Shown: in pieces, positions 39,972 through 49,125 of the stretch
How positions within the stretch are numbered: the first letter of the stretch is position 1
How the letters are laid out: every line of letters starts with the position of its first letter
From: Amorphoplanes digitatis
GTDB lineage: Bacteria; Actinomycetota; Actinomycetes; Mycobacteriales; Micromonosporaceae
NCBI RefSeq assembly: GCF_014205335.1
Contig: NZ_JACHNH010000001.1
Span: 1,984,001 to 2,048,000, forward strand
Direction: 5' to 3'
DNA length: 64,000 bases
Program-made: the position numbers and the translations under genes
The notes under the pieces: model-generated
What the model saw: only the letters and a program-made list of their open reading frames with translations
Database searches by the model: none
What the model was told of the DNA's origin: nothing

Positions 39972-42557
39972 GTGAGGGCGGCGAAGGCGAAACCGGACCG
40001 CGAGCCGGCGGAGCGTCGGCCGGTCGCCCGGGTGAGCGTCGAGGTGCCCCTGGCCCACCTGGACCGGCCCTTCGACTACCTGGTCGCGGCCGCGGACGAC
40101 GAGGCGGCACAGCCCGGCGTGCGGGTCAAGGTCCGCTTCGCCGGTCAGCTGGTGAACGGCTTCCTGCTGGAGCGGGCGGAGTCGAGCCCGCACGGCGGCC
40201 GTCTGGCCTACCTCGACAAGGTGGTCTCGCCGGAGCGCGTGCTGGACCCGGAGGTGGCCCGCCTGGCCCGGGCGGTGGCCGACCGCTACGCCGGAAACCT
40301 CTCCGACGTCCTGCGCCTGGCGGTCCCACCCCGCCACGCCCGCGTCGAGTCCCAGCCATCCCCGACCACGGCCACGGCCGGTCCGGCCTCTGCGGCCGGT
40401 CCGGCCTCCCCGGGCGATCCGGTCTCTGCGGGCGGCCTGGTCCCTGCGGGTGATCCGGTCTCCGCCGAGGGTGCGGCTTCCGTCGAGGGGGCAGGGGAGA
40501 GGCTCGTGGTCCCGGCTTCGGGATCCTTGGATGGAGCCGGTGACGCGGCTGCCGTCCGGGCATCCGGGGGCCGTCCGCGTGCGGGGTTCCCGATGCCGGC
40601 CGGCGAAACGGACGCCGCGACCCCGGCGACCGAGCATCCGGCCGGTCAGGATGCCTCCGAACGTCGCTCGGCCGATTCGCAGGCGGATGTGGTGGATTCG
40701 GTGGGCGAGGCTGCGGCTGTGCCGGCTTCCACGGCCGCGGTGGGTTCGGTCGAGTCCCGGGCGGATGCGGGCGGGACTTCGTTCCTGCCGGGTTCCGTGG
40801 CTGATGTGGCGGCTGTGCGGCTGGTTGGTCAGGAAGGCGTTCCGCCCGGCCCGGCCGATTCGCGCGCCCACGAGGTGCCCGCGGTGACAGCCGGCCCCGG
40901 ACCGGCCGAGGAAGCGGTGGCGAGCGGCTCGCGCCCGCCGGGTTCCGCCGCTGCCGTGCCGGGCGCGGCGGGGCAGACGACCGGGGCGGGCGACGCGGGC
41001 GTGGCGGCGCGGCACGGGTGGGGTGTCTATCCGGCCGGGGACGCCTATCTGCACGCGCTCGAGCAGGGGCGTGCCGCCCGGGCCGTCTGGTCGGCGCTGC
41101 CCGGTGAGGACTGGCCGGCCCGGATCGCGGAGGCCGCCGGCGCCACCGTCCGGGGTGGGCGGGGCGTGGTCATCGTCGTCGCCGATGCCCGGGACCTCGA
41201 TCGGCTGGACCGGGCGCTGACCACCGTGCTCGGCGCCGGCCGGCACGTCGCGCTCAACGCCGCCGCCGGCCCGGCCGAGCGATACCGGCGCTTCCTGGCG
41301 GCCGTCCGGCACCGGGTGCCGGTGGTGGTCGGGACGCGGGCGGCCATGTTCGCGCCCGTCGCCGACATCGGGCTCGTCGTCATCTGGGACGACGGCGACG
41401 ATCTGCACGCCGAGCCGAGGGCGCCCTATCCGCACGCCCGCGATGTGCTGCTCACCCGGGCCCAGCTCGCCGGCTGTGCCGCCCTGGTCGCGGGATTCGC
41501 CCGAACCGGCGAGGCGCAACTGCTGCTGGAGACCGGATGGGCCAAGGAGATCGCCGCGAGCCGGCAGACCCTGCGGTCGCGCAGCCCGGCCATCGCGCCG
41601 ACCGGCGACGACCCCCAGCTGGCGCGCGATCCGGGCGCGGTCACCGCGCGGCTGCCCAGCCTCTGCTGGCAGGCGGCCCGCGGCGCACTACAGGCCGGCG
41701 CGCCCGTCCTGGTGCAGGTGCCCCGCCGCGGCTACCTGCCGTCGACGGCCTGCGCCGAGTGCCGCACGCCCGCCCGATGTCCACATTGCTCCGGCCCGCT
41801 CGGGCTGACCGGCGCGCGCGACGTTCCGTCCTGCCACTGGTGCGGCCGCGCGGCGGCCGACTACGCCTGCCCGGCCTGCGGTGGGCGGCGCCTGCGGGCG
41901 TCGGTGACCGGCGCGCGCCGAACCGCCGAGGAACTCGGCCGCGCGTTCCCGGGCGTGCCGGTCCGCACCTCCGGCCGCGACGGGATCCTCGACTCCGTGC
42001 CCGGCGAGGCCGCCCTGGTCGTCGCGACGCCGGGCGCCGAGCCGGTCGCCGAGGGCGGCTACGGCGCGGTGCTGCTGCTGGACACGTGGGCGCTGCTGTC
42101 CCGCGCGGACCTGCGCGCGGCCGAGGAGACGATGCGACGCTGGCTGTCTGCGGCGGCGCTGGCAAGACCCGGGCCCGCGGGCGGCCGGGTGGTCGTGGTC
42201 GCCGACGGTTCGCTGGCGCCGGTGCAGGCGCTGCTGCGCTGGGACCCGGGCTGGTTCGCCGCCCGCGAGCTGGCCGAACGCCGCGAGCTCGGCTTCCCCC
42301 CGGCGGCCCGGATGGCGAGCGTGACGGGCACCGCGGAGGCGATGGCCGAATTCCTCGACGCGGCCCGGCTGCCCGACGACGTGGAACTGCTCGGCCCGGT
42401 GCCGGCGCAGGAGGGCCAGGAGCGCATGCTGCTGCGCGTCTCCCGCGGCCGGGCCGCCGAACTGGCACGCACCCTGCACCAGGCCGCGGCGGTCCGCAGC
42501 GTCAAGAAGTCCGCCCTGCCGGTCCGCATCCAGATAGACCCGGCCGAACTCCTCTGA
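39972..42557 (+). CDS. priA: Probable replication restart protein PriA, helicase-inactive form
   Basis: An 861-residue PriA. The 3'-DNA-binding domain is at the front (RVSVEVPLAHLDRPFDYLV), eight zinc-binding Cys are kept (CAEC, CPHC, CHWC, CPAC), and the C-terminal domain ends ALPVRIQIDPAELL. The helicase core is degenerate: no Walker A is found, and the DEAH place reads WDDGDD. Actinobacterial PriA is known to lack helicase motifs. An Ala/Pro/Gly-rich insert of about 225 residues (about 125-348) separates the DNA-binding domain from the core. GTG 39972 is chosen; GTG 39966 and a TTG at 39882, before the metK terminator, are less likely. Confidence 0.9.
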   Translation: MRAAKAKPDREPAERRPVARVSVEVPLAHLDRPFDYLVAAADDEAAQPGVRVKVRFAGQLVNGFLLERAESSPHGGRLAYLDKVVSPERVLDPEVARLARAVADRYAGNLSDVLRLAVPPRHARVESQPSPTTATAGPASAAGPASPGDPVSAGGLVPAGDPVSAEGAASVEGAGERLVVPASGSLDGAGDAAAVRASGGRPRAGFPMPAGETDAATPATEHPAGQDASERRSADSQADVVDSVGEAAAVPASTAAVGSVESRADAGGTSFLPGSVADVAAVRLVGQEGVPPGPADSRAHEVPAVTAGPGPAEEAVASGSRPPGSAAAVPGAAGQTTGAGDAGVAARHGWGVYPAGDAYLHALEQGRAARAVWSALPGEDWPARIAEAAGATVRGGRGVVIVVADARDLDRLDRALTTVLGAGRHVALNAAAGPAERYRRFLAAVRHRVPVVVGTRAAMFAPVADIGLVVIWDDGDDLHAEPRAPYPHARDVLLTRAQLAGCAALVAGFARTGEAQLLLETGWAKEIAASRQTLRSRSPAIAPTGDDPQLARDPGAVTARLPSLCWQAARGALQAGAPVLVQVPRRGYLPSTACAECRTPARCPHCSGPLGLTGARDVPSCHWCGRAAADYACPACGGRRLRASVTGARRTAEELGRAFPGVPVRTSGRDGILDSVPGEAALVVATPGAEPVAEGGYGAVLLLDTWALLSRADLRAAEETMRRWLSAAALARPGPAGGRVVVVADGSLAPVQALLRWDPGWFAARELAERRELGFPPAARMASVTGTAEAMAEFLDAARLPDDVELLGPVPAQEGQERMLLRVSRGRAAELARTLHQAAAVRSVKKSALPVRIQIDPAELL

Positions 42558-42572
42558 CCCGGCCCGCCGCCT

Positions 42573-42657
42573 GGTGGGCCGAGCGCTTCCGTGGCCGGTT
42601 CGCCCGTTTGCGTACCGATAGATCCGGCCTGGCGGCTCGGTGGGCCGAGTGCTTTCG
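42573..42657 (+). repeat. Two near-identical 19-bp direct repeats between priA and def
   Basis: GGTGGGCCGAGCGCTTCCG (42573-42591) recurs at 42639-42657 with two changes. The 235-bp gap shows no gene; a TAGACT hexamer (42743-42748) may be the def -10 box. Confidence 0.55.
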
Positions 42658-42792
42658 GGGGTCTCGGGGGCCGGGTCTGCGGTCCGTCGTGACCGGCTCA
42701 CGCTGCGCGGACGGGCGGCGCGTCCGGCCTGGCCGGGCTCCGTAGACTAGGGCTCGACCGGAGTACGAGTCGATCGTCAGGAGTGGCACCGC

Positions 42793-43350
42793 GTGACCGT
42801 CCAGCCCATCCGTCTGTTCGGCGACCCGGTGCTGCGCACGCAGGCCGACCCGGTCGTCGACTTCGACAAGGAACTGCGCAGGCTCGTCAACGACCTGACC
42901 GAGACGATGCAGGACGAGGGCGGAGCCGGCCTCGCCGCGCCGCAGCTCGGCGTGGGGTTGCGGGTGTTCACGTTCCACGTCGACGACGTGCTCGGCCATA
43001 TCGTCAACCCGGTCCTGTCGTTCCCCGATGAGGAGGAGCAGGACGGCCCGGAGGGCTGCCTGTCCATCCCCGGCGTCTACGTCGACACCAAGCGCCGGCA
43101 GAACGTCGTCGCGCAGGGCTTCAACGAGCACGGCGATCCGATCCGGCTGGTCGGCACCGGCCTGATGGCGCGCTGCGTGCAGCACGAGACCGACCACCTC
43201 GACGGGGTGCTCTTCCTGGACCGGCTCGACGCCGCCGCACGTAAGGACGCGATGAAGCAGATCCGTGCCGCCGACTGGTACGACGCCGGCGCACCGCCGA
43301 CGGTCAAGGCGAGCCCGCACGGCCGCGGCATCTTCGGCCTGGGGCGGTGA
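42793..43350 (+). CDS. def: Peptide deformylase
   Basis: A 185-residue deformylase with all three motifs: [15 protein letters not shown] (metal Cys) and QHETDH (two metal His and the catalytic Glu). It removes the formyl group from nascent proteins. AGGAG precedes GTG 42793 by 9 nt. It is followed by fmt, which adds the formyl group, a common pairing. Confidence 0.97.
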   Translation: MTVQPIRLFGDPVLRTQADPVVDFDKELRRLVNDLTETMQDEGGAGLAAPQLGVGLRVFTFHVDDVLGHIVNPVLSFPDEEEQDGPEGCLSIPGVYVDTKRRQNVVAQGFNEHGDPIRLVGTGLMARCVQHETDHLDGVLFLDRLDAAARKDAMKQIRAADWYDAGAPPTVKASPHGRGIFGLGR

Positions 43351-43354
43351 GCTG

Positions 43355-44284
43355 ATGCGCATCGTCTTCGCCGGAACCCCCGAGGTGGCCGTGCCCTCGC
43401 TCGACGCGCTGGCCGCGTCCTCGCACGAGATCGCCGCCGTGCTGACCCGCCCCGACGCCCCCGCGGGCCGGGGCCGTCGCCTGGTGCGCTCCCCGGCCGG
43501 TGCCTGGGCCGACGAGCGCGGCATCGAGGTGCTCACCCCGCAGCGCCCGCGCGAGCCGGAGTTCCAGGAGCGGCTGCGCGAGATCGCGCCCGCCTGCGTG
43601 CCCGTGGTCGCCTACGGCGCCCTGGTGCCGCCGGAAGCGCTGGAGATCCCCGAGCACGGCTGGATCAACCTGCACTTCTCCCTGCTGCCCGCCTGGCGCG
43701 GCGCCGCGCCCGTGCAGCACGCCGTCCTGCACGGCGACGAGGTGACCGGCGCCAGCGTGTTCGAGCTCGAGGCCGGCCTGGACACCGGCCCGGTCTACGG
43801 CACGCTGACCGAGCGGATCCGGCCCGTGGACACCTCCGGCGACCTGCTCGGACGGCTCGCCACCGAGGGCGCCGGCCTGCTCGTCGCCGTCCTCGACGCG
43901 ATCGAGGCGAAGACCGCGCGGGCGCACCCGCAGCCGCTCGACGGCATCTCGATGGCGCCGAAGGTCACGGTCGACGACGCCCGGGTCCGCTGGGCCGATC
44001 CGGCGTTCGCCGTCGACCGCCGGATCCGCGCCTGCACCCCGGCGCCCGGCGCGTGGACGACCCTGCGCGACGAGCGCCTCAAGCTCGGACCGGTCCGCCC
44101 GGTCGCCAACGCCGCCGTCACCCTCGCGCCCGGGGAGCTGCTCGTCGAGCGCGCTCAGGTGCTGGTGGGCACGGCGACCACCCCGGTGATCCTCGGCGAG
44201 GTCCGTGCCGCCGGCAAGAAGCCGATGTCGGCCTCCGACTGGGCGCGTGGCCTGCGCCTCAACCCGGGGGAGACCCTGCTGTGA
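43355..44284 (+). CDS. fmt: Methionyl-tRNA formyltransferase
   Basis: A 309-residue Fmt. The catalytic Asn/His/Asp are seen in [12 protein letters not shown] and GLDTGPV; the C-terminal tRNA-binding barrel starts near 205. It formylates Met-tRNA for initiation. ATG 43355 lies 4 bp after the def stop; the fmt stop overlaps rsmB by 4 bp. Confidence 0.96.
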   Translation: MRIVFAGTPEVAVPSLDALAASSHEIAAVLTRPDAPAGRGRRLVRSPAGAWADERGIEVLTPQRPREPEFQERLREIAPACVPVVAYGALVPPEALEIPEHGWINLHFSLLPAWRGAAPVQHAVLHGDEVTGASVFELEAGLDTGPVYGTLTERIRPVDTSGDLLGRLATEGAGLLVAVLDAIEAKTARAHPQPLDGISMAPKVTVDDARVRWADPAFAVDRRIRACTPAPGAWTTLRDERLKLGPVRPVANAAVTLAPGELLVERAQVLVGTATTPVILGEVRAAGKKPMSASDWARGLRLNPGETLL

Positions 44285-45801
44285 CAGATTCGAATCCAGC
44301 CGATCAGCCGCACCGCGCCGATCGCCGGCACAGCGCCGACCGGCCGCACAACGCCGGTCCGCGACGCCCCGGCGGTCCCGGCTCAGGCCGGGAACAGAAC
44401 CGGGACGCCCGTTCCGGCCGGGCTCCGCGTGCCGGTCGCCCGCCGTCCGACCCGGCCCGGCAGGCCGCGTACGAGGCGATCGCGGCGGTGCATCGCGATG
44501 ACGCGTACGCGAATCTGGTCCTCTCCCAGATCCTGCGGGAGTCGCGCCTGCACGGCCGGGACGCGGCGTTCGCCACGGAGCTGACCTACGGCACCCTGCG
44601 CACGCTGGGCACCCTCGACCTGATCATCGCGGACGCGGCCGGCCGGGACGTGGCCCGCATCGACCCGCCCGCGCGGGACGCGCTGCGCCTTGGCGCGTAC
44701 CAACTGCTCTTCACCCGGGTGCCGTCGCACGCAGCGGTGAACCAGACCGTCGACCTGGTCCGTTCGGTCGCGCCCGGCGCGGCCGGCTTCGCCAACGCGG
44801 TCATGCGCGGGATCTCCGAGACCAGCCTGGACGACTGGCTGACCAAGCTCGCGCCCGACTACGCGGAGAACCCGGCCGCCAACCTCGCCGTGGTGCACAA
44901 CCACCCGGAGTGGATCATCCGGTCGTTCGCCGAGTCGCTCGGCGGCGACATGGAGGACACCGCCCGGCTGCTGATCGAGGACAACCAGCCGCCGACGGTG
45001 CACCTGTGCGCCCGGCCGGGCCGGGCCGACGCCGTCGACCTGGCCGACGAGGTGGGCGGCGTGCCCGGCGCGTTCTCGCCCTACTCGGTGTACCTCAGCG
45101 GCGGCGCGCCCGGCGAGCTGGCCGCCATCCGGGACGGCCGCGCGCACGTGCAGGACGAGGGCTCGCAGCTCGTCGCCGCGGCGCTGCTGGCCGCGCCGGT
45201 CGAGGGCCAGGACGACCGCTGGCTCGACCTGTGCGCCGGTCCGGGCGGCAAGGCCGGCCTGCTCGGCTCGATCGCCGCGCTGCGCGGTGCCGAGGTCACC
45301 GCCGTCGAGATCGCCGACCACCGGGCCCGGCTGGTCGAGCAGGCCACGATCGGGCTGCCCGTCACGGTGCTGCCGACCGACGGCCGTACCGTCGGACGCG
45401 ACCCCGACCTGCCGGAGGAGGGCTTCGACCGGGTACTTGTCGACGCGCCCTGCACCGGCCTGGGTTCGCTGCGCCGGCGGCCGGAGTCGCGCTGGCGGCG
45501 CACGCCCGCCGACCTGCCGCCGCTGACCCGGCTACAGCGTGAGCTGCTCGTCGCGGCCCTGCGCGCGGTCCGTCCGGGCGGCGTGGTCGCCTACGTGACC
45601 TGCTCGCCGCACATGGTGGAGACCCAGGTGACGGTCAGCGAGGGCGCCCGCCGCAGCGGCGTCGAGGTCGACTTCGTCGACGCCCGCCCCCTGCTGCCAC
45701 CGGGCATGCCCAAGCTCGGCCCCGGCCCGACGGTGCAGCTCTGGCCGCACCGCCACGGCACCGACGCGATGTTCCTGGCGGTCCTGCGCCGCACCGGCTG
45801 A
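44281..45801 (+). CDS. rsmB: 16S rRNA (cytosine-5) methyltransferase RsmB
   Basis: A 506-residue RsmB (Sun/Fmu). A disordered basic N-terminus (1-60, with repeated RADR/SADR-like steps) precedes a NusB-like domain (about 60-200) and a Rossmann methyltransferase domain. SAM motif I is [12 protein letters not shown]; the two catalytic Cys are in [14 protein letters not shown] and YVTCSPH. It makes m5C967 in E. coli. GTG 44281 overlaps fmt, so def-fmt-rsmB act as one unit. The gap after it (45802-46018) holds a 7-bp hairpin at 45819-45843 but no gene. Confidence 0.93.
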   Translation: MTDSNPADQPHRADRRHSADRPHNAGPRRPGGPGSGREQNRDARSGRAPRAGRPPSDPARQAAYEAIAAVHRDDAYANLVLSQILRESRLHGRDAAFATELTYGTLRTLGTLDLIIADAAGRDVARIDPPARDALRLGAYQLLFTRVPSHAAVNQTVDLVRSVAPGAAGFANAVMRGISETSLDDWLTKLAPDYAENPAANLAVVHNHPEWIIRSFAESLGGDMEDTARLLIEDNQPPTVHLCARPGRADAVDLADEVGGVPGAFSPYSVYLSGGAPGELAAIRDGRAHVQDEGSQLVAAALLAAPVEGQDDRWLDLCAGPGGKAGLLGSIAALRGAEVTAVEIADHRARLVEQATIGLPVTVLPTDGRTVGRDPDLPEEGFDRVLVDAPCTGLGSLRRRPESRWRRTPADLPPLTRLQRELLVAALRAVRPGGVVAYVTCSPHMVETQVTVSEGARRSGVEVDFVDARPLLPPGMPKLGPGPTVQLWPHRHGTDAMFLAVLRRTG

Positions 45802-46018
45802 CGGTCCCGGGCCCGGCTCGGACGGCCCGCAGCCATCCGTCCGGAACCGCCCGGCGGGTGGCGCCTGCTCGTCGTGGCCGACGCGGTACAGCGAGGTGCC
45901 GTGGGTCGCTCGCGGGATCCCGGGCCACCGTCTCAGGGAACCTGGTTTCGGATGGGGGTCGGTCGGTGGGTGGTGCCCGGCTGAGCCCAACGGGCCGGCG
46001 CGGTTCAGCTGCGGGTGC

Positions 46019-46885
46019 CTATCTGACCGGTAGGACGCCGGGGCCGGCGCCCTTCAGGGAGCGGCTGAAGGTGCGCTCGGCGAAGTAGATGAAGCAGCGC
46101 ACCAGCCGCTCCCCGGACAGCCACTCGGGCCGCGTCGGGTTGTATGAGATCCAGCCGCTGCGGAACTGCAGGTCGGAGTCGTCCGGCAGCGCCGCGAAGC
46201 GGGCGATCACGCCCCGGCACCCGGCCGCGCTGAGCTCGGTGTCGGACTCCAGCTTCGAGTACGAGATGTCGGGAGCGGTCCACAGCCCGGCGAACTCGGC
46301 CCGGTGCGCCCCGTTGCACGGCGCCGCGGTCATCGCCGTCACCGTGCCGCCCTCGACCGTCGGATCGAAGCAGGCCAGCCGCAGCGGCGACGCGTGGGCC
46401 AGCTCACCGGCCAGGCTGCCGGTGCGGCTGACGCGGCTCCGGCCGTCGAGGTCCGCGGTGGTGACGTCGCAGCGGAACCAGCGGGCGCCGCCCGCCCAGC
46501 CGGCCCGGGTCGGCCACACCACCTGCACCGCGATCCGGGCGCCGCGTAACGGCCCGCCCAGGAAGTCGGTCGCGGCGTCCGAACACTCCCGGTATGCCGC
46601 CTTCGCTCCCGCCGTCCCGGGCGCCGGAGCCACTTCGGCGTCCGCGGGCGTGCCCACCCGGATGGTCTCGGAGACGTGGAGTTCGCCACAGTCGACCGGC
46701 CGGTAGTCGTCAAGCGCGCCGTTCGTGGTCAGGGCCTCATGACACTGCCCGGCCTGCGGGCGGAACGGCGCCGGTGTGCCCGGCACGGCCCAGTCGTCGG
46801 CCAGGTCACCGTCGGTGCCGGCCGGGGGTGTGGCCGAGCAGCCGGCGGCGAGCAGCACCGCCAGCAGGGCAACCGTGGTTCGCAT
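46019..46885 (-). CDS. Septum formation family lipoprotein
   Basis: A 288-residue exported lipoprotein. The signal has a lipobox ending at Cys16 (LLAAGCS). The rest matches the septum-formation domain seen in actinobacterial proteins: two similar halves rich in conserved Cys, with PVDCGELHVSE and PCNGAHRAEF as the repeated cores. The role in the family is poorly known despite its name. It is transcribed away from rpe with a 66-bp gap. Confidence 0.82.
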   Translation of the reverse strand: MRTTVALLAVLLAAGCSATPPAGTDGDLADDWAVPGTPAPFRPQAGQCHEALTTNGALDDYRPVDCGELHVSETIRVGTPADAEVAPAPGTAGAKAAYRECSDAATDFLGGPLRGARIAVQVVWPTRAGWAGGARWFRCDVTTADLDGRSRVSRTGSLAGELAHASPLRLACFDPTVEGGTVTAMTAAPCNGAHRAEFAGLWTAPDISYSKLESDTELSAAGCRGVIARFAALPDDSDLQFRSGWISYNPTRPEWLSGERLVRCFIYFAERTFSRSLKGAGPGVLPVR

Positions 46886-46939
46886 GCCAAGCCTCCCCGG
46901 GGAACACCATGAGTATCCCGGCCGACACCGAACAGGCCA

Positions 46940-46945
46940 TACACT
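46940..46945 (+). promoter_or_regulatory. Candidate -10 box (TACACT) for leaderless rpe
   Basis: TACACT ends 6 nt before the rpe GTG, with no ribosome site between. The same hexamer precedes metK (38643) and pheS (61918). Confidence 0.45.
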
Positions 46946-46951
46946 TCACCG

Positions 46952-47629
46952 GTGGAGCCATCGCTGATCATCGCCCCCAGCATCCTGGCCGCGGACTTCG
47001 CGCACCTCGCCACCGCGGTGCATGAGATCGAGGGTGCCGCGGACTGGGTGCACGTGGACGTCATGGACAACCATTTCGTCCCGAATCTGACCATCGGTCT
47101 GCCGGTCGTGCAGAGCCTGCGCAAGGCCACGACCATCCCGTTCGACGTGCATCTGATGATCACCGATCCGGAGCGCTGGGCACCCGGTTACGCGGAGGCC
47201 GGCGCCCACAACGTGACGTTCCACGCCGAGGCCTGCGACAACCCGGTGGCCCTGGCCAAGACGCTGCGCGCGGCGGGCGCCAAGGCGGGCCTGGCCATCG
47301 ACCGGGACACGCCGGTGGAGCCCTACCTCGAGCTCCTTCCCTATGTGGACACGGTGCTGATCATGACGATCAAGGCCGGCTTCGGCGGCCAGAAGTTCAT
47401 GCCGGAGATGCTCGACAAGGTTCGCGACGTGCGGCGCCGGATCAAGGCCAAGGATCTTCAGGTACGCCTGGAGGTCGACGGTGGCATCGCCGCCGACACC
47501 ATCGAGCAGGCCGCCGAGGCGGGCGCCGACGCGTTCGTCGCGGGCACCGCCGTCTACGGCGCCGAGGACCCCGCGGAGGCGTGCCGCAAGCTGCGCGCCC
47601 TCGCCGAGCGCGCGACGGCCGGCTCATGA
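46952..47629 (+). CDS. rpe: Ribulose-phosphate 3-epimerase
   Basis: A 225-residue TIM-barrel epimerase. Metal and catalytic residues lie in [30 protein letters not shown] and LEVDGGI. It interconverts ribulose 5-phosphate and xylulose 5-phosphate. It begins with GTG 46952 directly after a -10 box. Ribulose 5-phosphate is also a substrate of RibBA nearby, a possible but unproven reason for the position. Confidence 0.97.
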   Translation: MEPSLIIAPSILAADFAHLATAVHEIEGAADWVHVDVMDNHFVPNLTIGLPVVQSLRKATTIPFDVHLMITDPERWAPGYAEAGAHNVTFHAEACDNPVALAKTLRAAGAKAGLAIDRDTPVEPYLELLPYVDTVLIMTIKAGFGGQKFMPEMLDKVRDVRRRIKAKDLQVRLEVDGGIAADTIEQAAEAGADAFVAGTAVYGAEDPAEACRKLRALAERATAGS

Positions 47630-47652
47630 GCGAGCGTGCGAGCGAGTCATCG
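47626..47652 (+). repeat. Possible dispersed intergenic repeat (GAGCGAGCG type)
   Basis: The bases at and after the rpe stop read as GAGCGAGCG and GCGAGCGAG steps followed by TCAT. Similar GAGCGAGCG-rich strings recur between genes in many actinomycete genomes. Only one copy is in this window, so the repeat status rests on general knowledge. Confidence 0.35.
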
Positions 47653-47711
47653 GCTCCGTCCAGAACGCGTGGCGACGGCATGAGCGGGCGACCGACGGTG
47701 GCGGTGCGCCG

Positions 47712-48749
47712 ATGAGCACCGGGGTGGTGCGGCACAAGGTGGACGCGACCGCGGCGGAGCCCGAGGAGCGGCCCGACCTGATCCTGGTCGTCGACGACGA
47801 CGAGGACATCGCCAGCTTCGTGGCCTTCAACCTCAAGGTTCACGGCTTCGAGGTGATGCGGGCCCGCGACGGCCAGCACGCCCTCGAGGTGATGGAGACC
47901 CGCCGACCCGATCTCGCGGTCGTCGACTGGATGATGCCGAACATGAACGGCGTCGAACTGACCCGCCGGCTGCGCGCCGAGCCGCTCACCTCGGCGCTGC
48001 CGGTGATCATGCTGACCGCCAAGGGCATGACCGTCGACAAGGTCGTCGGCCTCACCGCCGGCGTCGACGACTACCTGGTCAAGCCGTTCGACACCGCCGA
48101 GCTGATCGCCCGGGTCTCCTCGACGCTGCGGCGCAACAAGGAGTTCCGCGAGGTCTCCCCGCTGACCGGCCTGCCCGGCAACGCCCGGGTGCGGCGCGAG
48201 ATCGTGGACCGGATGAAGACCGCCAAGGACTTCGCGGTCGGCTACATCGACATCGACCGGTTCAAGAGCGTCAACGACGTCTACGGCTTCGACCGCGGCG
48301 ACGAGTTCATCACGGCCCTGGCCGGCAGCCTGCACCGCGCGGTCGCGAGCACCGGGCGCCCGCCGATCTTCCTGGGCCACATCGGCGGCGACGACTTCGT
48401 CTTCATCTGTACGCCCGAGCAGGTCCTGCCGCTGACCAAGCGGACCGTGAACGACTTCGAGACCGTCGCCGACCAGCTCTACGACACCGAGGACGCCCGG
48501 CGCGGCTACATCGAGGTGCCCGACCGGCGCGGCAACAAGCAGCGCGCGGCCCTGGTCACGCTCTCGATCGGCGTCGCGCAGGCCACGGCCGAGGGCCGCC
48601 GGTTCGAGGACGCCCGTGAGGTGGTCGCGGTGGCCTCCGAGATGAAGAAGGTGGCCAAGAGCCAGCCCGGCTCGTACGTGGCGATCGACCGCCGCCGCGC
48701 GGACTCGGAGGACCCGGAGGACCCGTCGGCGGCGGGAATGGGTTTGTGA
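47712..48749 (+). CDS. Response regulator with GGDEF (diguanylate cyclase-like) domain
   Basis: A 345-residue protein: receiver domain at about 22-142 (acid pocket DDD 28-30, phospho-acceptor Asp72, Lys124) and a GGDEF domain at about 148-335. The cyclase signature is GGDDF (225-229), a conservative Glu to Asp change, and the DIDRFKSVND segment is intact. The RxxD inhibitory site has become RPPI. It may make cyclic-di-GMP without product inhibition, or be a binder only. No histidine kinase is adjacent. BldD, a c-di-GMP receptor, is in the same window. Confidence 0.9.
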   Translation: MSTGVVRHKVDATAAEPEERPDLILVVDDDEDIASFVAFNLKVHGFEVMRARDGQHALEVMETRRPDLAVVDWMMPNMNGVELTRRLRAEPLTSALPVIMLTAKGMTVDKVVGLTAGVDDYLVKPFDTAELIARVSSTLRRNKEFREVSPLTGLPGNARVRREIVDRMKTAKDFAVGYIDIDRFKSVNDVYGFDRGDEFITALAGSLHRAVASTGRPPIFLGHIGGDDFVFICTPEQVLPLTKRTVNDFETVADQLYDTEDARRGYIEVPDRRGNKQRAALVTLSIGVAQATAEGRRFEDAREVVAVASEMKKVAKSQPGSYVAIDRRRADSEDPEDPSAAGMGL

Positions 48750-48811
48750 CCTGGGTCGCCCCGGAGGTGGCAAGCCGGGATTCGCGTGTAAGACTCATGG
48801 GTGACCCACCA

Positions 48812-48995
48812 CGCGCTGGCGGGACTCGGTGAAATTCCGAACCGGCGGTAATGCCCTGCTCCGGCAGGGCTGAGCCCGCGACCCGGACGTCGATACCAAG
48901 ACGGACGGTGGATCTGGTGAGACTCCAGAGCCGACGGTTGATCGGACGGCCCTCGCGGGCCGATCGGTCAGACAGTCCGGATGGGAGACAGCGCG
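48812..48995 (+). promoter_or_regulatory. FMN riboswitch (RFN element)
   Basis: The aptamer core is plain: GGTGAAATTCCGAACCGGCGG early and AGTCCGGATGGGAGA (48974-48988) late, with the P2-P6 arms between. The closing stem P1 is CGCGCT (48812-48817) with AGCGCG (48990-48995). It stands before ribD, so riboflavin synthesis is lowered when FMN is plentiful. Confidence 0.95.
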
Positions 48996-49083
48996 CGGGA
49001 GCAGGATGAGGGCTCGTCGCGGCGTGCTCTCGCCGGGGCGGCGCGAAGCGTCCCCTCATGTCCTGTTTCCGTAGTGTCTTCCC

Positions 49084-49119
49084 CCTCTCCAGCGCGTGAC
49101 CGCACCGCGCATGGAGAGG
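49084..49119 (+). promoter_or_regulatory. ribD Shine-Dalgarno-masking hairpin, expression platform of the riboswitch
   Basis: CCTCTCC (49084-49090) pairs with GGAGAGG (49113-49119), the ribD ribosome site, and GCGCG (49092-49096) pairs with CGCGC (49106-49110) over a 9-nt loop. Twelve pairs would hide the site 6 nt before ATG 49126. Translational control is thus more likely than termination. Confidence 0.65.
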
Positions 49120-49125
49120 ACGCAG

